Assembly: GCA_018389105.1 (NCBI GenBank) | Contig: JACATO010000591.1 | Coordinates: 3,195,001-3,259,000 of the forward strand | From: Nautilus pompilius | Taxonomy: Eukaryota; Mollusca; Cephalopoda; Nautilida; Nautilidae | DNA: 64,000 bases | Direction: 5' to 3' | Shown: positions 26,801 to 41,800 of the stretch, one piece after another | Numbering within the stretch: the stretch's first letter is position 1 | Layout: every line of letters starts with the position of its first letter | The notes under the pieces: model-generated | Database searches by the model: none | Told to the model about the DNA's origin: nothing | Seen by the model: the letters and a program-made list of their open reading frames with translations, nothing else | Translations under genes and position numbers: made by a program

Positions 26801-29800
26801 TTAAACAGGTATATCATACTTTTACAAACAATTTTATAATTTCACTTTCTGGCTTATTTAAATCACAGCTTTCTCATTTTAACATGTATCATTCATTAAA
26901 TGTATTATAAAGGCATAATACATAAGATATAATAAAAAAATTAAAGGTTTTTCTTTGCTGAATTGATTCATTATGGTGTACATAATAAATTCAGTAGTTA
27001 AACGAATAAGTTATTAGTAATTATCAATATCTTTTTATAATAATAATAGTAATATTCAAGTTAAATTTTTTTTCAAAATAAACTCAAAACTTACTGTATC
27101 ACCTCACTTATAATGGCGTGTTGTTATAAATGAAATAGACTTTTTTGTCTCGAGAAAGACTAATTTTTTTGTAGTTGAGCAAAAAATTCCTCGGACTTTG
27201 GGCTCTGTCACCCAATATTTGGTGTTTGCATAAAATTAAACTTTTCAAACATGGCCTCTGTTGATGATGTTGAGTTGATCAAGTCAATTCTGAGTGCGAG
27301 AGTGGCTCTGATGATGCAATCGTTCCTGTTGAAGCTGGTGAAGCTTTCAGCGATGGATCGGATGATGAAGAGAAAAATGAGGAATAAATCCTGAGTTGTT
27401 TTGTCGAAAAAAGTTTTTGTCTGTTTTATAAATTATACCGAACTGTACCAACATGATCTTTGTGCTATTGCTGAAGAATAACTTATTTTTCTGCATTTCG
27501 AATGTTATTTTGCTTATAATGGCACGCTGTGAAATGGACATTTTCCCTGAAAAACCTTATAATGGTATGCCATTATAAGTGAGGTGTTACGGTAATGTCT
27601 TTTCAGTGTAAATAAAAATAGTTAATTTTGCTACATTCTGACTTTCTGTTTTTTCGCGTGGGACTGCGTTAATAAGTTCTCTCTGACCAGATTGCCAAAT
27701 ACATACCCACACTCATTGAGTCAGTAAATATAAGTGAAGTCTGTCTTTACTGATGTAGTAGAGGAATATTCTGGTCCACTGTAATTTTTCTTTAAATATT
27801 AGCAATTTAAAGTTTGAACGTATTATGTTTACTTCTACCAGTAATCCAGGGAAGTTTGTCATTTGTTGAAATAAACGTAAAAATGCTTCTTTTTTTGTAT
27901 AGTTACATGTGTACTGAGGCATCTTGTGAAACCATTAGTACAAAATGCTCTGAATGAAAAAATAAAAGTTAATTTAGTCAATGGCTGTCAGACAGCTAAA
28001 ATTGAAGGCCTGAATTTGATTCTCAAAGGGGAACACTTCAGTTTGGCATACCTTGCATGGTTTGCTTTCTTTTTCACTAGCTGGCTGCATGGGTTTCCTC
28101 CCACATCTAAAAATAAAAAGTCCTAGTATAAGTTGGAAATGCTGGGCCCCTCATGGTACAGGTCAGGCAATGCTACCTAGTAGACAGCAGCAGGACTACA
28201 TTCCCTTACCATGGTTGACTCTTGTAGCCATTAGTGTATGTAAATAAGAAAAAAAACCCCAATAGTTTGTCAGTTGCCTTTAGCAGTAGCTAAATGGAAT
28301 TATTTCTTTTCACTAAGAAAAAAACAACAATATCATGTGATAAACTTATTGCTTTTACTTATGTACAGATGTTTTTTTATGTTTATACTTGTAATTTTTT
28401 GAACATGAACAGTACGATGCATACTTATTCATGCACAAGAAATAAATTTCTACAATTTTAAAGAACTTTTACACTTTTTTTGTGTTTCCTCAGTTAAACC
28501 GGCACAATCTGTTTTATTTCAGAAAGAACATGACAGCAATGTCTTCTCAAAATTTCAACCATCATTTGATGAAGTGCATTCTTTGTTCTGTGAGGTTATT
28601 GACACAATGGTGAAGGCTGTCAGCAACTTTCAATGCATTGAACATCTCCTCTTCCAAGAAGTAGAAAATCTACAGGTGAAAAACATTAGCTGTGTTCAGC
28701 TTGATGATGATTTGGTACAGGCTGCAAAGAACAGAATCAGATTTGTTATTGATGCAAACAGCTTTGGTCCTCAAAGGTATTTTAATTTTGCTAAAACTGT
28801 TTTGTTAACATCCTGAAAATGCATTTAATTATTAACTGAAATATACTTATTTATTTTTGTAATAGTTAGCCTTTTTTGCTGAATAAGCTAATTTTTGCCC
28901 TTCTTGTAGTTTAACAATCTATAATAATAACTGAAATTTTTTATTTTTTACTAAATTTTGAGGAAGAAGTTTTATATTTTTGTTGAAAAGACATGTAAAA
29001 GACAGCTCATCTTTCATTTGTTAAGAAGGTACCATGTTTTGTTGCATCCAATTCAGGTCCATTTGTCATTGCAACATCTGTACTACAGAATCCAGGTAGG
29101 TAGAATGAGTAATGCATGGGCATCTACTGCACAACTGTCCTCACTTTGATCTCTCATGGACAGATCATGATTTTGAACTGAACTGTGGTAATGCACAAGC
29201 AATGATGTGTCAGGCAAGATGGTGGTAATGGTGGTGGTATCCATGCAAGCTGACAGTGTAGATGCACCTTTTTCAGTTTTCAATAACAGCAATCACTGCT
29301 CATCTCAATTTTGACCTTAAAATAGTGCTAAAAAAATCCTGTTTTATCTGATCTAGCTTGAAATCCATGTCTAATGGGTCATCTCTTCTTGCAGATGAAA
29401 ATGTTGAAATAATAGAAACATTGCCTACTGGAATAGATATTCTTTTTGATAATATATTTCATGTATCCTGAACATAAAACTGCTTTTTTCATACAAGATG
29501 AACCAACAGGACGTTGATATTGTTTCCCTACTGAGGCTCAGCTGACCACAATTAAAACTGGCTACACTTTCTTTTCTTTTAGTTTGCCAAGCCAATGATA
29601 TCAGATGTAAGGCTGTGTTGCTTTTTATCATCAAGATAATAACTGCTGCACTTGGGAATCCACTGAAAGGCCTTAATGACCACCATATGAGACCTTTTCT
29701 ACCTATTGGTAGCTGTTGCTATTGCACTTATATAACTATGCATGCATCAACCATGTCAGCAAATAACACGAAAGACTGTTTATATGAAAAAATACACAAC

Positions 29801-32800
29801 ATTATTGTAATTTTTAGGGGAGACAAAGTTATCCCCCTTTAAGATGAGCATCTGTGATGGTCACATCCACCAGGTGTGGTGGCCTGGTGTGATTGGGCAG
29901 TACAATGTTGGTAATTCATTTCTAACGGTAATGGCCAACTGCTTATTTTTTTGTCTTTATTTTCTGCATGAGCTGGTTATCTCAAACTGTTTTTTGCTAA
30001 ACAGACAAATACAAAAACTCATGGCTCCATTATTGCTCACAACATTGACATCTGATAGACTTCATCATCATATGTCAGCATGAACTATGGGATATGAAAA
30101 TCACTTGTCATGAGAGGACCTAATTGTTGGACTGTTGACTAACTCATCAGATTAAAAAAATTAGGTCTTGCTTTCTATAAGAAATACTGATGTCCTAGTA
30201 AGTAGTAAAAAAATCTGGATGTTAGGTGATTGAAAAAATCTATTGGAATGACTACAGTTGCTTGATCCTCTGGAAACTGCATTTCAAGATCAACTGGGCC
30301 CCAAATGATGATGATGATGATGACTGTGCAAAAAATGCTGACTTACAGTGGAAACATCTGCAGTATGCTACATACAAGACTGCTGGAAAATCTTTTGGGC
30401 AGGCTAAGTGACAAACTAAGATTGTTTTGATCAGAATAATACTGAACTATTTGCTATGCTGTGCTCACCAAGACATTGTGCAGAAACAAAATGACCTGAT
30501 CTTAATTGTTGTAAATTTAAATGTATTAAGTAAAAGATCAACAGTAGGGTTGCAAAGTAAAAAAAAAAAAATAGAGATTTTCAGACCAACAAGATCAATG
30601 GAACAAACTTCATGATTTTCATGGTCCAATAAACTTCATCTTGGCAACTTTGTAATTGTCTGATAACAGCCAGCTATTCACTAAATGCATGTCAATCCTT
30701 TTCATTGGTATGAACATTTTATCAAGATGTTAAATAAGTTCTCCTTCGTTATGGTAGATGCCATTGACAGAGTTGAGCAGTGGTTACTGAAGTAGGATCT
30801 CAACAATATTCCATCAAGCAGCTTAAAAACAACAAATCTATAGCAACAGTGGTATTAATGTGGAAATATAAAATTTCATGTGCCTAATGCTGACCAATCA
30901 ACTTCATTGTTTGAGCAAATATAATGTGCTGCTATGGTACTATAAGGTTTCAAGGATGCACAAATTTTTTCAGTATACAAGTACAAAGGCGTAAAATTTG
31001 ACTATGGTAATCATTGAGGTGCTTCATGTTTATAATGTATCAGAAAAAGTTTTGCATCCACACTAACACAATTTCTGAAGAATGTTTCTGATGCCATTCT
31101 ACCTGAAGCTCAGCATGGATTTTTTTTAAAAACCACAGCACTACTTTCAGACATGTTTTTTGTGACCAGACTTATTCAGAGAAAGTACCATGAGAAGATC
31201 ACAAATATATTCTGTTTCTTCATAGATCTCAGAGGCATTTGACATGATCAATTTTGGAAACGTTTCTTAAATTTCAGCTGTTCTGTGCTATTTTTTACAG
31301 ATCATTAGGCAACTTCTTGATGGCATGGTTAGATACGTCATCATAAATTAAGATTTCACTATGCAGTTACAAATATTGTGGGGTTGCACCAAGATTATTC
31401 AGCCTATTCTTTACTGCCATGCCAGCTGATACCTTACAAGATCTATTCACTGACATATTTTGTTTGCTAATGATAGCAATCTGTTCTTCCATATCACTGA
31501 AGATTGTTTCAGTCAAACCTTATGGACTGACCATCTACCTAAAGAAAACAGAAATCATATATCAAATGTCATTTCTATATTACACTACTTTTGACCATAG
31601 AAAATGCCAAAATGAAAGCTGTCAAAGCTTCATACATCTTGGCAACTTATCAAATTACCCTATTTATCTAGATGTTAGCAACTGCATCAACAAAGGCATT
31701 GAAAATGTGTAAAAGCTCTGCTTTGCTTTTGCATGCCAACACTACAGCCACATTTCCTACTTGTGAATCAGTCTTATCATTCTTGAACAATCCCGTGGAG
31801 TGACCAATACCAAAAAGGACTTTGATTAGTTTAAGATGACTTGCTGGAAGAGGACACATTTTTTCCAGTAGTTTTCATTGCCATACTAAATGCTACGCTT
31901 ATGTTTTTTAAGCTGTGAACATGTTCACATTTCTCATATCCAAGTGATTCTATTAATATAAAAACACTACAAATATAATACTTTTGTCATCAGCTTCCAT
32001 CTTGAAAAATGCAGAAAAGGATCTTGCATTTTGTCCTGAAGAAATATTCATGTTTTTAACCCTATTTTTGTACCATAGGTATCAGAATGTGTATGAACCC
32101 TACAGATATTTGTTGGACAAAGAGAATGAGCAGCTGGTGAAGAAATTTACCTGTGGGAACCACTCTCTTCAGGAATATGCCCTGGAGATAAACAAACTAC
32201 AAAGAATGAGAATGGAAGTCATTTCGCTTTCCATATTAATGCCAATGAATTTTTTTCTGGTTGTTTCTCAACAAATAAACCAGGTAAGTATGTTAAAAAG
32301 AAAACTATAGACACTGTATAAACATGCAGGTTGTACTTGGAGAGAAGATGCAGGTGAAAAGGCAGTGTAGAAAATAACTTTTTAATTAACCTTCAAAATG
32401 CTCAAAAATCAACTATTCAGGAATTAATTTGGTAAAGTTTCCATAATGGTTAGGTAACATGGATTTTAAGTATGTATAAGAACCTACATGTCTAATAAGT
32501 TTAACAGTAATAATATGCAAAGTTGCTTAATGATGATAAATCTTTTTTTATTTATAGTGTATTGTTAGGAATTTAAAATTTGCTTGTACATTATGTAATA
32601 CAATTGTATTGAAGCTATAAAAACAATTATATTCAATTTTTATTTCTCTTTAACCCTTTGTATACTACTTGGGATGTATTTGCACCCTTCACTTCACTTC
32701 AGATCTATATTTTTTTAGGATGGGATGAGCCATAGGAGCTTTGACATACATAAGGCCCTTTGTTTTCAATTTTTACTGAAAAATTCCTTGGTTTTACAAA

Positions 32801-35800
32801 TTCTGAGAATCAGATTATACCAATTTTCATCCAAATTTTGTGTCACTCAAGTACAAAAAAAGTTTTTTTTTTATTAAGAAAATATGAGATATATGTATTA
32901 TGTTAATACAACTTTAGTCTTGCATGCAACATGTACAGTAATGCACCATACACATGCAAGCATCTGTATTCCTGGTTGTTGCAACAGCTCATTCATGCAA
33001 TTTTCATACCAGTATAAGTTTTTGTTTGTTTGTTTTCCTAGTAAATTTAAAGTAACCTTTCTAAAATGGGACAAACACAAAATCTGTATTGGATACATTA
33101 CTGAGCATAAGGATGATTTTGAACGTTATAAGAAAACAGAAACAGAAGAAGTTAAAGTTGAGTGTTTGCGATGCGAATGGTGTAGCATCAAAAATGATAC
33201 TTGTGCCAAATGGATTAAAGAACATTTGGAAAGCAAGCAACATAATATCAAAACAAGGAGGTGAAATTAAAGATCAACATGCATTGGAATCATCATTCAT
33301 GGCAGAAACATCAAGATCAACAGGATGTAGTAAGTGAATTTGTCCATCCTATGTTTTTTGGAACAGCTGCTTGGCTTTTGCTGATGGTTCTTTAGGAGAG
33401 ATTGCACAAAGCTTCTGTCCAGCACAAAATCCTTGCCAAATTCAATCAGTCTGACCTTGAAATATTTGGAGGAGAATGATGTTGCCCAACTAACAAAATT
33501 AAAGAGAGATTGACTGGAAATGCGGTTAGCTCTTTTCATTTTTGACGAATCTCCAGATGTTCTGACTGTCCAACCTTGGGTGATTTTGTCATGGAGAGAA
33601 GACTGCGCTTATTGTAGCAGATTTGGAGTTTGTGACATCAGCAAACAGTCAGATGGTTGCAGCGTGTGTCAGTAAAACCTTTAATGAATGTTCACTTACC
33701 TGGAAGGATGCGGCAGCAGTGAATTCTACCTTACTTAGCTTGTTGTGTAAAGTTCATTGAAAAACTTGAATTAATTTGTCTGTCTTGTCCAGCTCATCTC
33801 CTGCATGTTGTCTCTCATGCAATTGGTGTTCCAAAGAAGTTCATAGTTGGTAAGCTTCCCTTTAAACAACTTCTAAGAGTTTGTGAGGAAATCACACCTG
33901 AATGCAGCAAATTAGCAAATTTACCATGCATCTTACTTTTTTTGCCTTGTTTTAATAATACATTTTTATTCTCAAAAACCATGCATTGCAGATTGAGACT
34001 TTTCTTATCATACATTTTTTTTAAAAAATAAACTTTATTTCCTTAGGAATGATCAATATTTGTAATATTTTCTTTAAATAATGCACTGTGTTATGTTGTA
34101 GCTGTCAGTTTTTGGGATTAGTAACTTTTTTGTATTCTGTAAGTTTTTGCCTGCAATTTTAGGTCAGTCAGTGAATGCTTCTTGTGTTGGCAATCTGCCT
34201 AAAATTTCTATTTATTGTTATAAATAACCAGGTATGATGTAATTTACTCATTAATATTCTAGATCTGTTTGTTGTTTCTGAGATGTAATTGGATACTTTC
34301 TCTATTCTGCGCTCTTTTAATATAGAAATGTTTCTAAATTTTAAAATATAATACCCTCCTTATAAACAACATAAAGGAATTTAATCTTTGTCCCTATTGT
34401 TAGGATATTAACCTTTCAGCACTTTATTTTGTACTGATTTTGCCTGGTAAATAGAAATTCAAAACATTTTTGAACTGATGACCTGATCAAAGCACAGGTA
34501 CTGTTTTGTTAACCCAACCAGTAAAACATGAATAGACATATACAAGTACTGTGTGTTAAAAGAGGAAGTTCTATTGTAGCACTTGATTGATTGGTCTCAG
34601 TATATCCAAGTTTCTTGTGCAAGCAAATATATGATGTAAATAAAATAATTCTACTCCTAGCCAGGCTAAGTATTACAATCTCTGGTGATGTTTCTCTTTT
34701 GTGTGCAGGATTACACTCCTGTGTGGCTAAGAAAACAAGGTGTACTTTATTAATAAAGTTCTTATTTATTACATTGCTACAACATACTGTGAGTACCTCA
34801 GTTACAGCGCCTTGGACTCCTTTTGTGTGAAATACTTGGCTAAATATATTGTTTTTTTTTCTCTAAGAGAGAGAGTAAAGGCCTTCCGTCCAATCATCCT
34901 ACAAATTTGTCAGCATAGTCAAAGTCTATCAGTGGTACTATGCATTAAAAAAATACGGAAAGATTAACACAAATTTAACACTTACTGTACATATAAAGGT
35001 ACTAAACGGTTTTTAAAAAAGTATTGCTAAGTGACAGCTAATAGAAAATATATTGTTTGTGTAGCAGGATTTTATTATTCAGCAAATTGTCTGTTGATTA
35101 TTTAATGGTATTTTTCTATAACATTAACTATAAATTAAAGTTGTAAGTATACTAGATTTGAATGCTGCTTATTTACTGAGCTTACAATTTCAAAACATGT
35201 ATCATCTCAGCAGCTGTTTCTCTTTGTTATATGCATTGCATTTTCTTATGATTTGATATCTTTAGTGCTCCGTAATTCTCCACATAGCAATTATAGTTGC
35301 AGGTATATGCAAAACGTTTTAAATACAAGCCTTTGGTAAATAATCTTTAGTTCCTTTATAATTATAATGGAGCCAAAAAAATTACTCAGTAAAACATATT
35401 AGGGAGAGCTTGCTTATTTTATTTATTTTTTTTGTTTTTAGTGGATTGTTAATCAGGCAATGCATTTAATCAACATAATGGTCACTAAGGTGGTGGACAC
35501 AAGCCGGGTGTTTAACAGGAGGATCTGCTGCCAGTACGATGACATAGTGAAGAGGATCACTACTCGAGCCCAGCAAACGTCTGATCTGGTTGATCTGCAG
35601 AACTATGTTGACAGTCTGGCTGGAGGGGAGCTTGTGGAACTAAAGGTATGGTAAAATGATATTGTGATTTTTTTGTTTCTTAATTCTTTCAAAACTGAAT
35701 TTCCTGAATTAAATAAAAGAAGTCTTTAGTGAGAAAAAAAAGTGAGATTGCTTGTATTTTCTCAAATAATTGCAACCTCAATCAATATATGTAGCTTTTT

Positions 35801-38800
35801 TTAATAGTACTATGAGGTCTGTCGAAAAAGTATCCAAAACTTAGGCTGGGAAAAAAAAATTACGTACTTGGTGGGGTTCAATTGCTAATCCCCTTCGAAG
35901 TAGGCCCCTTGTGCCTCCACACACTTAGCCCAGCAATCCTTTCACTGTTCGAAGCAAGTCTGGAATGCTTCTTCTGGAATGGCTCTCAGCTCAACCATCA
36001 CATTCTGCATGATGTCCTCTTGGCTCTCAAAGGGGAGCCTTTCAGCGGCATCTTCATTTTTGGGAACAACCAGAAGTCAGGAGGAGCCATGTCTGGAGAG
36101 TAGGGACCTTGGTGAATGAGCGAAATGCCTTTCTTTGCCAAGAAACCTTGGATCAGCTGCGATGAATGAGCCGGGGTGTTGTCATAATGCAGCTGCCAGT
36201 TTTGCGAGGCCCACAGATCTGGTCTCTTGCACCAAACTGCATCATGAAGACGTTGGAGGACTTCCTAATAGTACTCCTTTGTAACTGTTTGTCCTTCTGG
36301 TGCGTATTCATGATGCACAACGCCTCGATAGTCGAATAAAACAGTCAGCATAACCTTGATTTTGCTCTGGACCTGATGTGCTTTTTTGGGCCTTGGCGAC
36401 GATGGGTGCTTCCACTGTGATGACTGAGCTTTGGTTTCCAGGTTGTACCTGTACACCCACGGCTCATCTCCAGTTATCACGGTATTCTGGAAATCAGGAT
36501 CCCTGTTGGCAGTATCCAGCAGGTCCTGTGCAATCTCACGATGAAGTTGTTGTTCCTGAGAAAGCAGCTTGGGCACAAATTTCGCTGCCAGTCAGCGCAA
36601 GTCCAAATCATCCTTTAAAATTGCATGTGCAGAATCTTTACTGATCCCAACCTCATCACCAATTTCCCGCACCATCAAACGACGATCCTCCATTATCAAG
36701 GTCCGCACTTTCTCGATAACAGCTGCATTGCGTCTTGTTGACTGCCTCCTGGAACGTTGGTCACTGTCCACCGATGTGCGGCCATCTTTGAACCTGTTGT
36801 ACCATTCTTTTATTCGGGTAACATCCATGGAATTGTCACCAAAAGCCTGTTTAATTTTGCGAATTGTTTCTGCTTGGGTACCTACAAGCTTTTGGCAAAA
36901 CTTGATGCAAGATCGTTGCTCCACACGTTCCGTCATCACAGGTGAAATGGAAATGTGACAAGTAAGTAGTACAGCACCTCACATGCTGGCTTCCTGACAG
37001 CGACTGATGCATCCAGCAAGCCTACCAAAAACCGCGCTTGCACATGAAGGCATGCGGTGTCACTTTGCACATTTTTGCCTCCCTAACATCATTACTTCCC
37101 AATGGAAAAAATAAAGTCAGATACTTTTTCGACAGACCTCGTACCTTTGCTGCAGATGTCCAGGAAGTCCTGTCACTTATGTGGACCTCTCTTTTACTGA
37201 TCTATGGAAAGATGGAGTATTTGAAATATTTCTTTTAATATTAAACTTTATTTTAAGATATTCCAATATAACAGATACACATGCATATATATACTGAAGT
37301 CCAGACTGTCTGTCAAACAACTGAGGAAATTGATGGAACTCATCAGTTAGCATGAATTCATTGTGGCTTTAAGTTAAATAGAACTGAAGGATTTTCTTTA
37401 TTGATGAGAATTGTTTTCTTTATTTTGTTGACCAGTTAGATAGAGCAAACAGAGTCTGGTGCAGAAAAGGCAAATGACTTACAGGTTATGCATTGAAATA
37501 CAAAGAGTTAATTAGGCCTTTTATCTTCAGTAAGGTAGAACAAAGTATCATTGCATCGTCAGTATTGTATGTGCTTCTGTTTTGTGCATTGTGTAGAATT
37601 ATACATCATTTTTTCTCATATTTAAGTATAAATAGTTTGTTTTTGTGTTTTCCATGGTCTGTTGGTTGGAAATTTGAAATGTTAAGAAGACTGATGTTGA
37701 AACACATTGAAAATTTGGTGTATAAACCTTCTGACAAGATGGATGATCCTAATCAAGCTTCTTAATTGCAGTCATCCATTCTAAACTCACACACGGTGCA
37801 TTATGATCAAGAAAGCACTGGACTTTTGAAAGCAAATATCAAGATAGAAAATATAGTGATGATTATATTAAGTTTGGTTTTTTTGTTTACTGGAGGTAAA
37901 GACTATCCTCAACTACAGTGTTATTTGGGGAGAAGTGCTTGGAAACAGCAGTATGAAACTTCTGTTTTGTCATTTAGAAACAAGGTTCACAAAAATAAAC
38001 CCATCAATTTTTTTAAGTGTAAATCGACAGAATTAAAAACCATTGTTGTTGTTTTTTAATTGGTCAACAATCAAGATAGTGTAAATACACTTAAAAATTG
38101 ATTGTTCCATGTGTAAAAGACATTGTTCATTGTATGCTTGGCAAAAAAAGTGAAGAGAAAACTAAGTCTGATATCTTTTTCTAATAACAAAATATCGTGA
38201 CAAATACATGATATATCTGAAAAGGCCTGTTCTAATGCGTTGCAGTTAGATGAGTCGATGGATATTTCTAATCTAGCCATTTTACTTTTGTTTGTGTGAT
38301 ACTTGAATGATGTTTACAGCAGAAGAAAACATGCTACTCTGTTGTCCTTTACTAGAATGTACAATTGGTGAGGATATTTTTTAACCTTATTAACTCTTAT
38401 TTTCAAGAAAAACAAATTGATTGATCTTGTTGCTATGGTATTTGCACAAAATAAATAATGGGAAAATATGCAGGACTTGTTACCTGTATAAAAGAAATGT
38501 GTCTATCAGTGCCTCACGGAACTAAATTCAGTATTCACAGGCAAGTTCTTGCATCAAAGTGCATTTCTCAACAGGTAAAAGTTGCTATCAAAATAGTAAG
38601 CTTCATTAAAGCAAGATCTACCAATTTCAGATTATTTTGGTCAATATGTGAAGAAATTGGCAGTCTGTGTGTCACTCTACTAACACTCAAACGTGACTGT
38701 CACATGGCAAAGTTCTCATGCAGTTATTCATCCTCAGATATCTACACTCCAAGTATTTTTGACAAACCATCCCTCTCATTTCTTTAGGGCTATGGAAGAT

Positions 38801-41800
38801 TTCTTATGGCTGCAAAGACTGGCCTACCTAACAGATATCGTTTCATGAATGAATTAACTCATTTTGTTGTTTCAGGTGTCAATATAATAATTTTCAGTTT
38901 GCATGATCAAGTGAAGTTGATGATAAAGAAGGTTCCAGTTTTGGACCCACAGTCCTTGAAAAAATGTGACTGAATGTCTTAGTTCTCTTCACAATTTTAT
39001 ATAAAGAGAATGAACCAAAGCTGACCACAATGCAAGATATAAAACATCAAAATGCATCTTAGATTACTGCAAATGACATTTAGGGAATATTTTTTTACAA
39101 ATGGCTGAAGGCAATAACTTGGTTTACAGTCCCTTTGAAGAGCCTTTCTTTTCAACAGCTAATCAACTGACTTTAGCTGAGGAAAAAAACTTGATAGATA
39201 CCTTAGCTGACTGTAAACTCCATTCAAGACTTTTGTTTGTGTTCGAAGCAAAAATGTCACTTGCTTTGTGAAAATGCATTTAAATTTCTTGTCTTCTTTT
39301 CAACTACATACACATATGAGAAAGCATTTTAAACCTATACCTCAGTAAAATCAAAATACTGCAATGAGCTTGGTGTGGAGCCAGATCTAAGACTGCCTGT
39401 CTGTGTGTCTGTCTGTCTGTCTCTCTTTTCTGTTGGGCAGAACTTTAGAGAATTATATTCTTCAAAACAACCACAGAAGTCTCATTAATTTTAGTAAAAT
39501 GGTTTTGTTTTAATTTTTTTTAAAATTATATTTCAAGAATTATATTTCAGTTTTACTGGGTACTAACTGAAAACTAATGAAAATATCAGATTCATATTTT
39601 ATTGTAATTATGTCCTATGTGTTACAGAAACTTTCTATTTTCAATAAATTCAACATGTTCAGAAAAGTTATTTTCTTTTAAAACATTTAACTGTTAAATT
39701 GGGTTTGCTGTGAAAACTGTTACTCAAGGGTTCACAAAGAGGAAAAAGGATGGGAATTGCTGATCGATCTCAAAGATATTGGGACACCATGGCAGTGATA
39801 GTATACTTCTGACAGTCATGAATCTGCACTGTAGCTTAATAATCATGCCTAATGGAAATATTAAAAAAATTTTGAGTTTAATTGTGTTCACTATACACAG
39901 TACAGTATTTGAAAAAAAATATTCTTTAGTCTTATCTAATTCAAGCTATACTAAGCTAAAATGTTGAAATTGTATTGGAAGGAGAAAAGTATAAATTGAT
40001 TTTACGAATAGCTGACTGAATATTCAGTGTATGAAAACAACATACTACGTATCTACAACTTCTACTTTACAACTTTACACTGTTGTTAAAAAATAGTGTG
40101 GTTATTAATATCTAATGTACATTAACACCTCAATGCTTTTATATTTTAGAAAAAGTTGGAAGTTGCAGCAACCAATGTCTTGTTCTTGATGGATTATGCA
40201 AAACTGGAAACTGATGATATTTTGTTGATATCCAATACTTTTATCTGGCATGATCGCATTATCCCTATTATCAAAAACACGTAAGTTTTTTTCCACTGAT
40301 TATACAGTGTGATGGATGCATTTTATCTTTAACTTCAGCCATACAGTAAGTAGTCATGAATACTACAATTTGTATTACATACAGTAATATGTCTATATTT
40401 ATGTTGCTTGACATTTATCAGAAGTAATGAAAAATAATTAAAAATTTATTATGCAGACTTTCATTAACCAGTTTGTCAGCTCTGCATGCTGTAACTTGAC
40501 ATAATTTCGATTGATGCCATGGTTTGCCAGCTGCTTCTATATGGAAGGAAAGTAACACTTAGCTAAATACTAACGAAATTGACTAATAAACCCTATTTTC
40601 ATTTGAATAATCTGTTTCATTTAAATTTGGTTTGAAAAATGAATGTAAATATTACATGGTTACAAACACCCATGTCCATGTTCTGACTGCTCTCTTGTGG
40701 TTGATATAGGCTCTAGTATTTGGGATGTTCACTTGGTTTTAATGATATCCAGCTGGTTTTTATTTGAAAATTCCCAGTAGTTTAACTAACTTCTGAACGT
40801 GAAAATAAGATGCACTTATTAATGTTCTTATTATGATAAGAAAAAAATTATTTCTCTAGTAAAAATATCTTATTTTAAATCAGCTCAAAGTATTTCAAAA
40901 TAAAATGTTACCAAAACTACACGGTGAAAAGTATCTACCTTTTTTCATCCCACAGGTGCTATAGTAATGGGTTATGTCTCATAAAAAAGACAGCTTTAAT
41001 CACTTTTGTTGAAGCTCTTGTGGATAATCTCTCAAATGTTTTTTAGGTTTGATATTTTTAGAACTTTTTGTGCATGTTTTTCTCAGAAAATCACAGACTC
41101 AAATACCGACTAATCCATGTCTATATGTAAAATCTGCACTAACTGGAAACTATAAATGCCTTTGAAATATCGCACATTTGTATTGTGTTTAGTGAGACCA
41201 AGCTGATGAAGGAACGTGATCACGCCATGCAAAAACTGAAGAATCAACAGAAGAAACTCTCAACACAGATCAGTGTGATGGCAAAGCAACTAAAGGAATT
41301 TTCTACTAAAGACAGAATGTCAGAAGCAGAGCAGTATCTTGTAGAACTAAAGGAGATAGGCCAAAAATTGGGAGAATTTCAGAAGGAAGTGAGTATAAGA
41401 TAATAAAGATTAGTAATTTAGACAAAATAAGTCTTAAGCCAATAAAAAGGCTGGATGATTTTTGCTAATTTAGCTAAAACCTATACTTTTCTACACTGGT
41501 TTTTATTTGATATAATAGAAGTAAAATCAACTTGATAAAAAATATAATGGGATGATGGAGACAAATTAAATACTTTTAAATACATTTTCACTTTTGATAC
41601 AATTGTCTGTTCTAGAAAAAGAGAATTAACAAAGAAGAAACACTGCTTGAAACTGGTGACCTGACACAATTCGAAGCAATCCAAACAATCACTACAATGA
41701 AGGAACCCTACGACAGACTGTGGCAAACTGCAGTAGAATTTCAAGCAGATTATGACAGGTGGATGAACGGACCATTATTGGAAGTGAATTCTGAGGAGGT

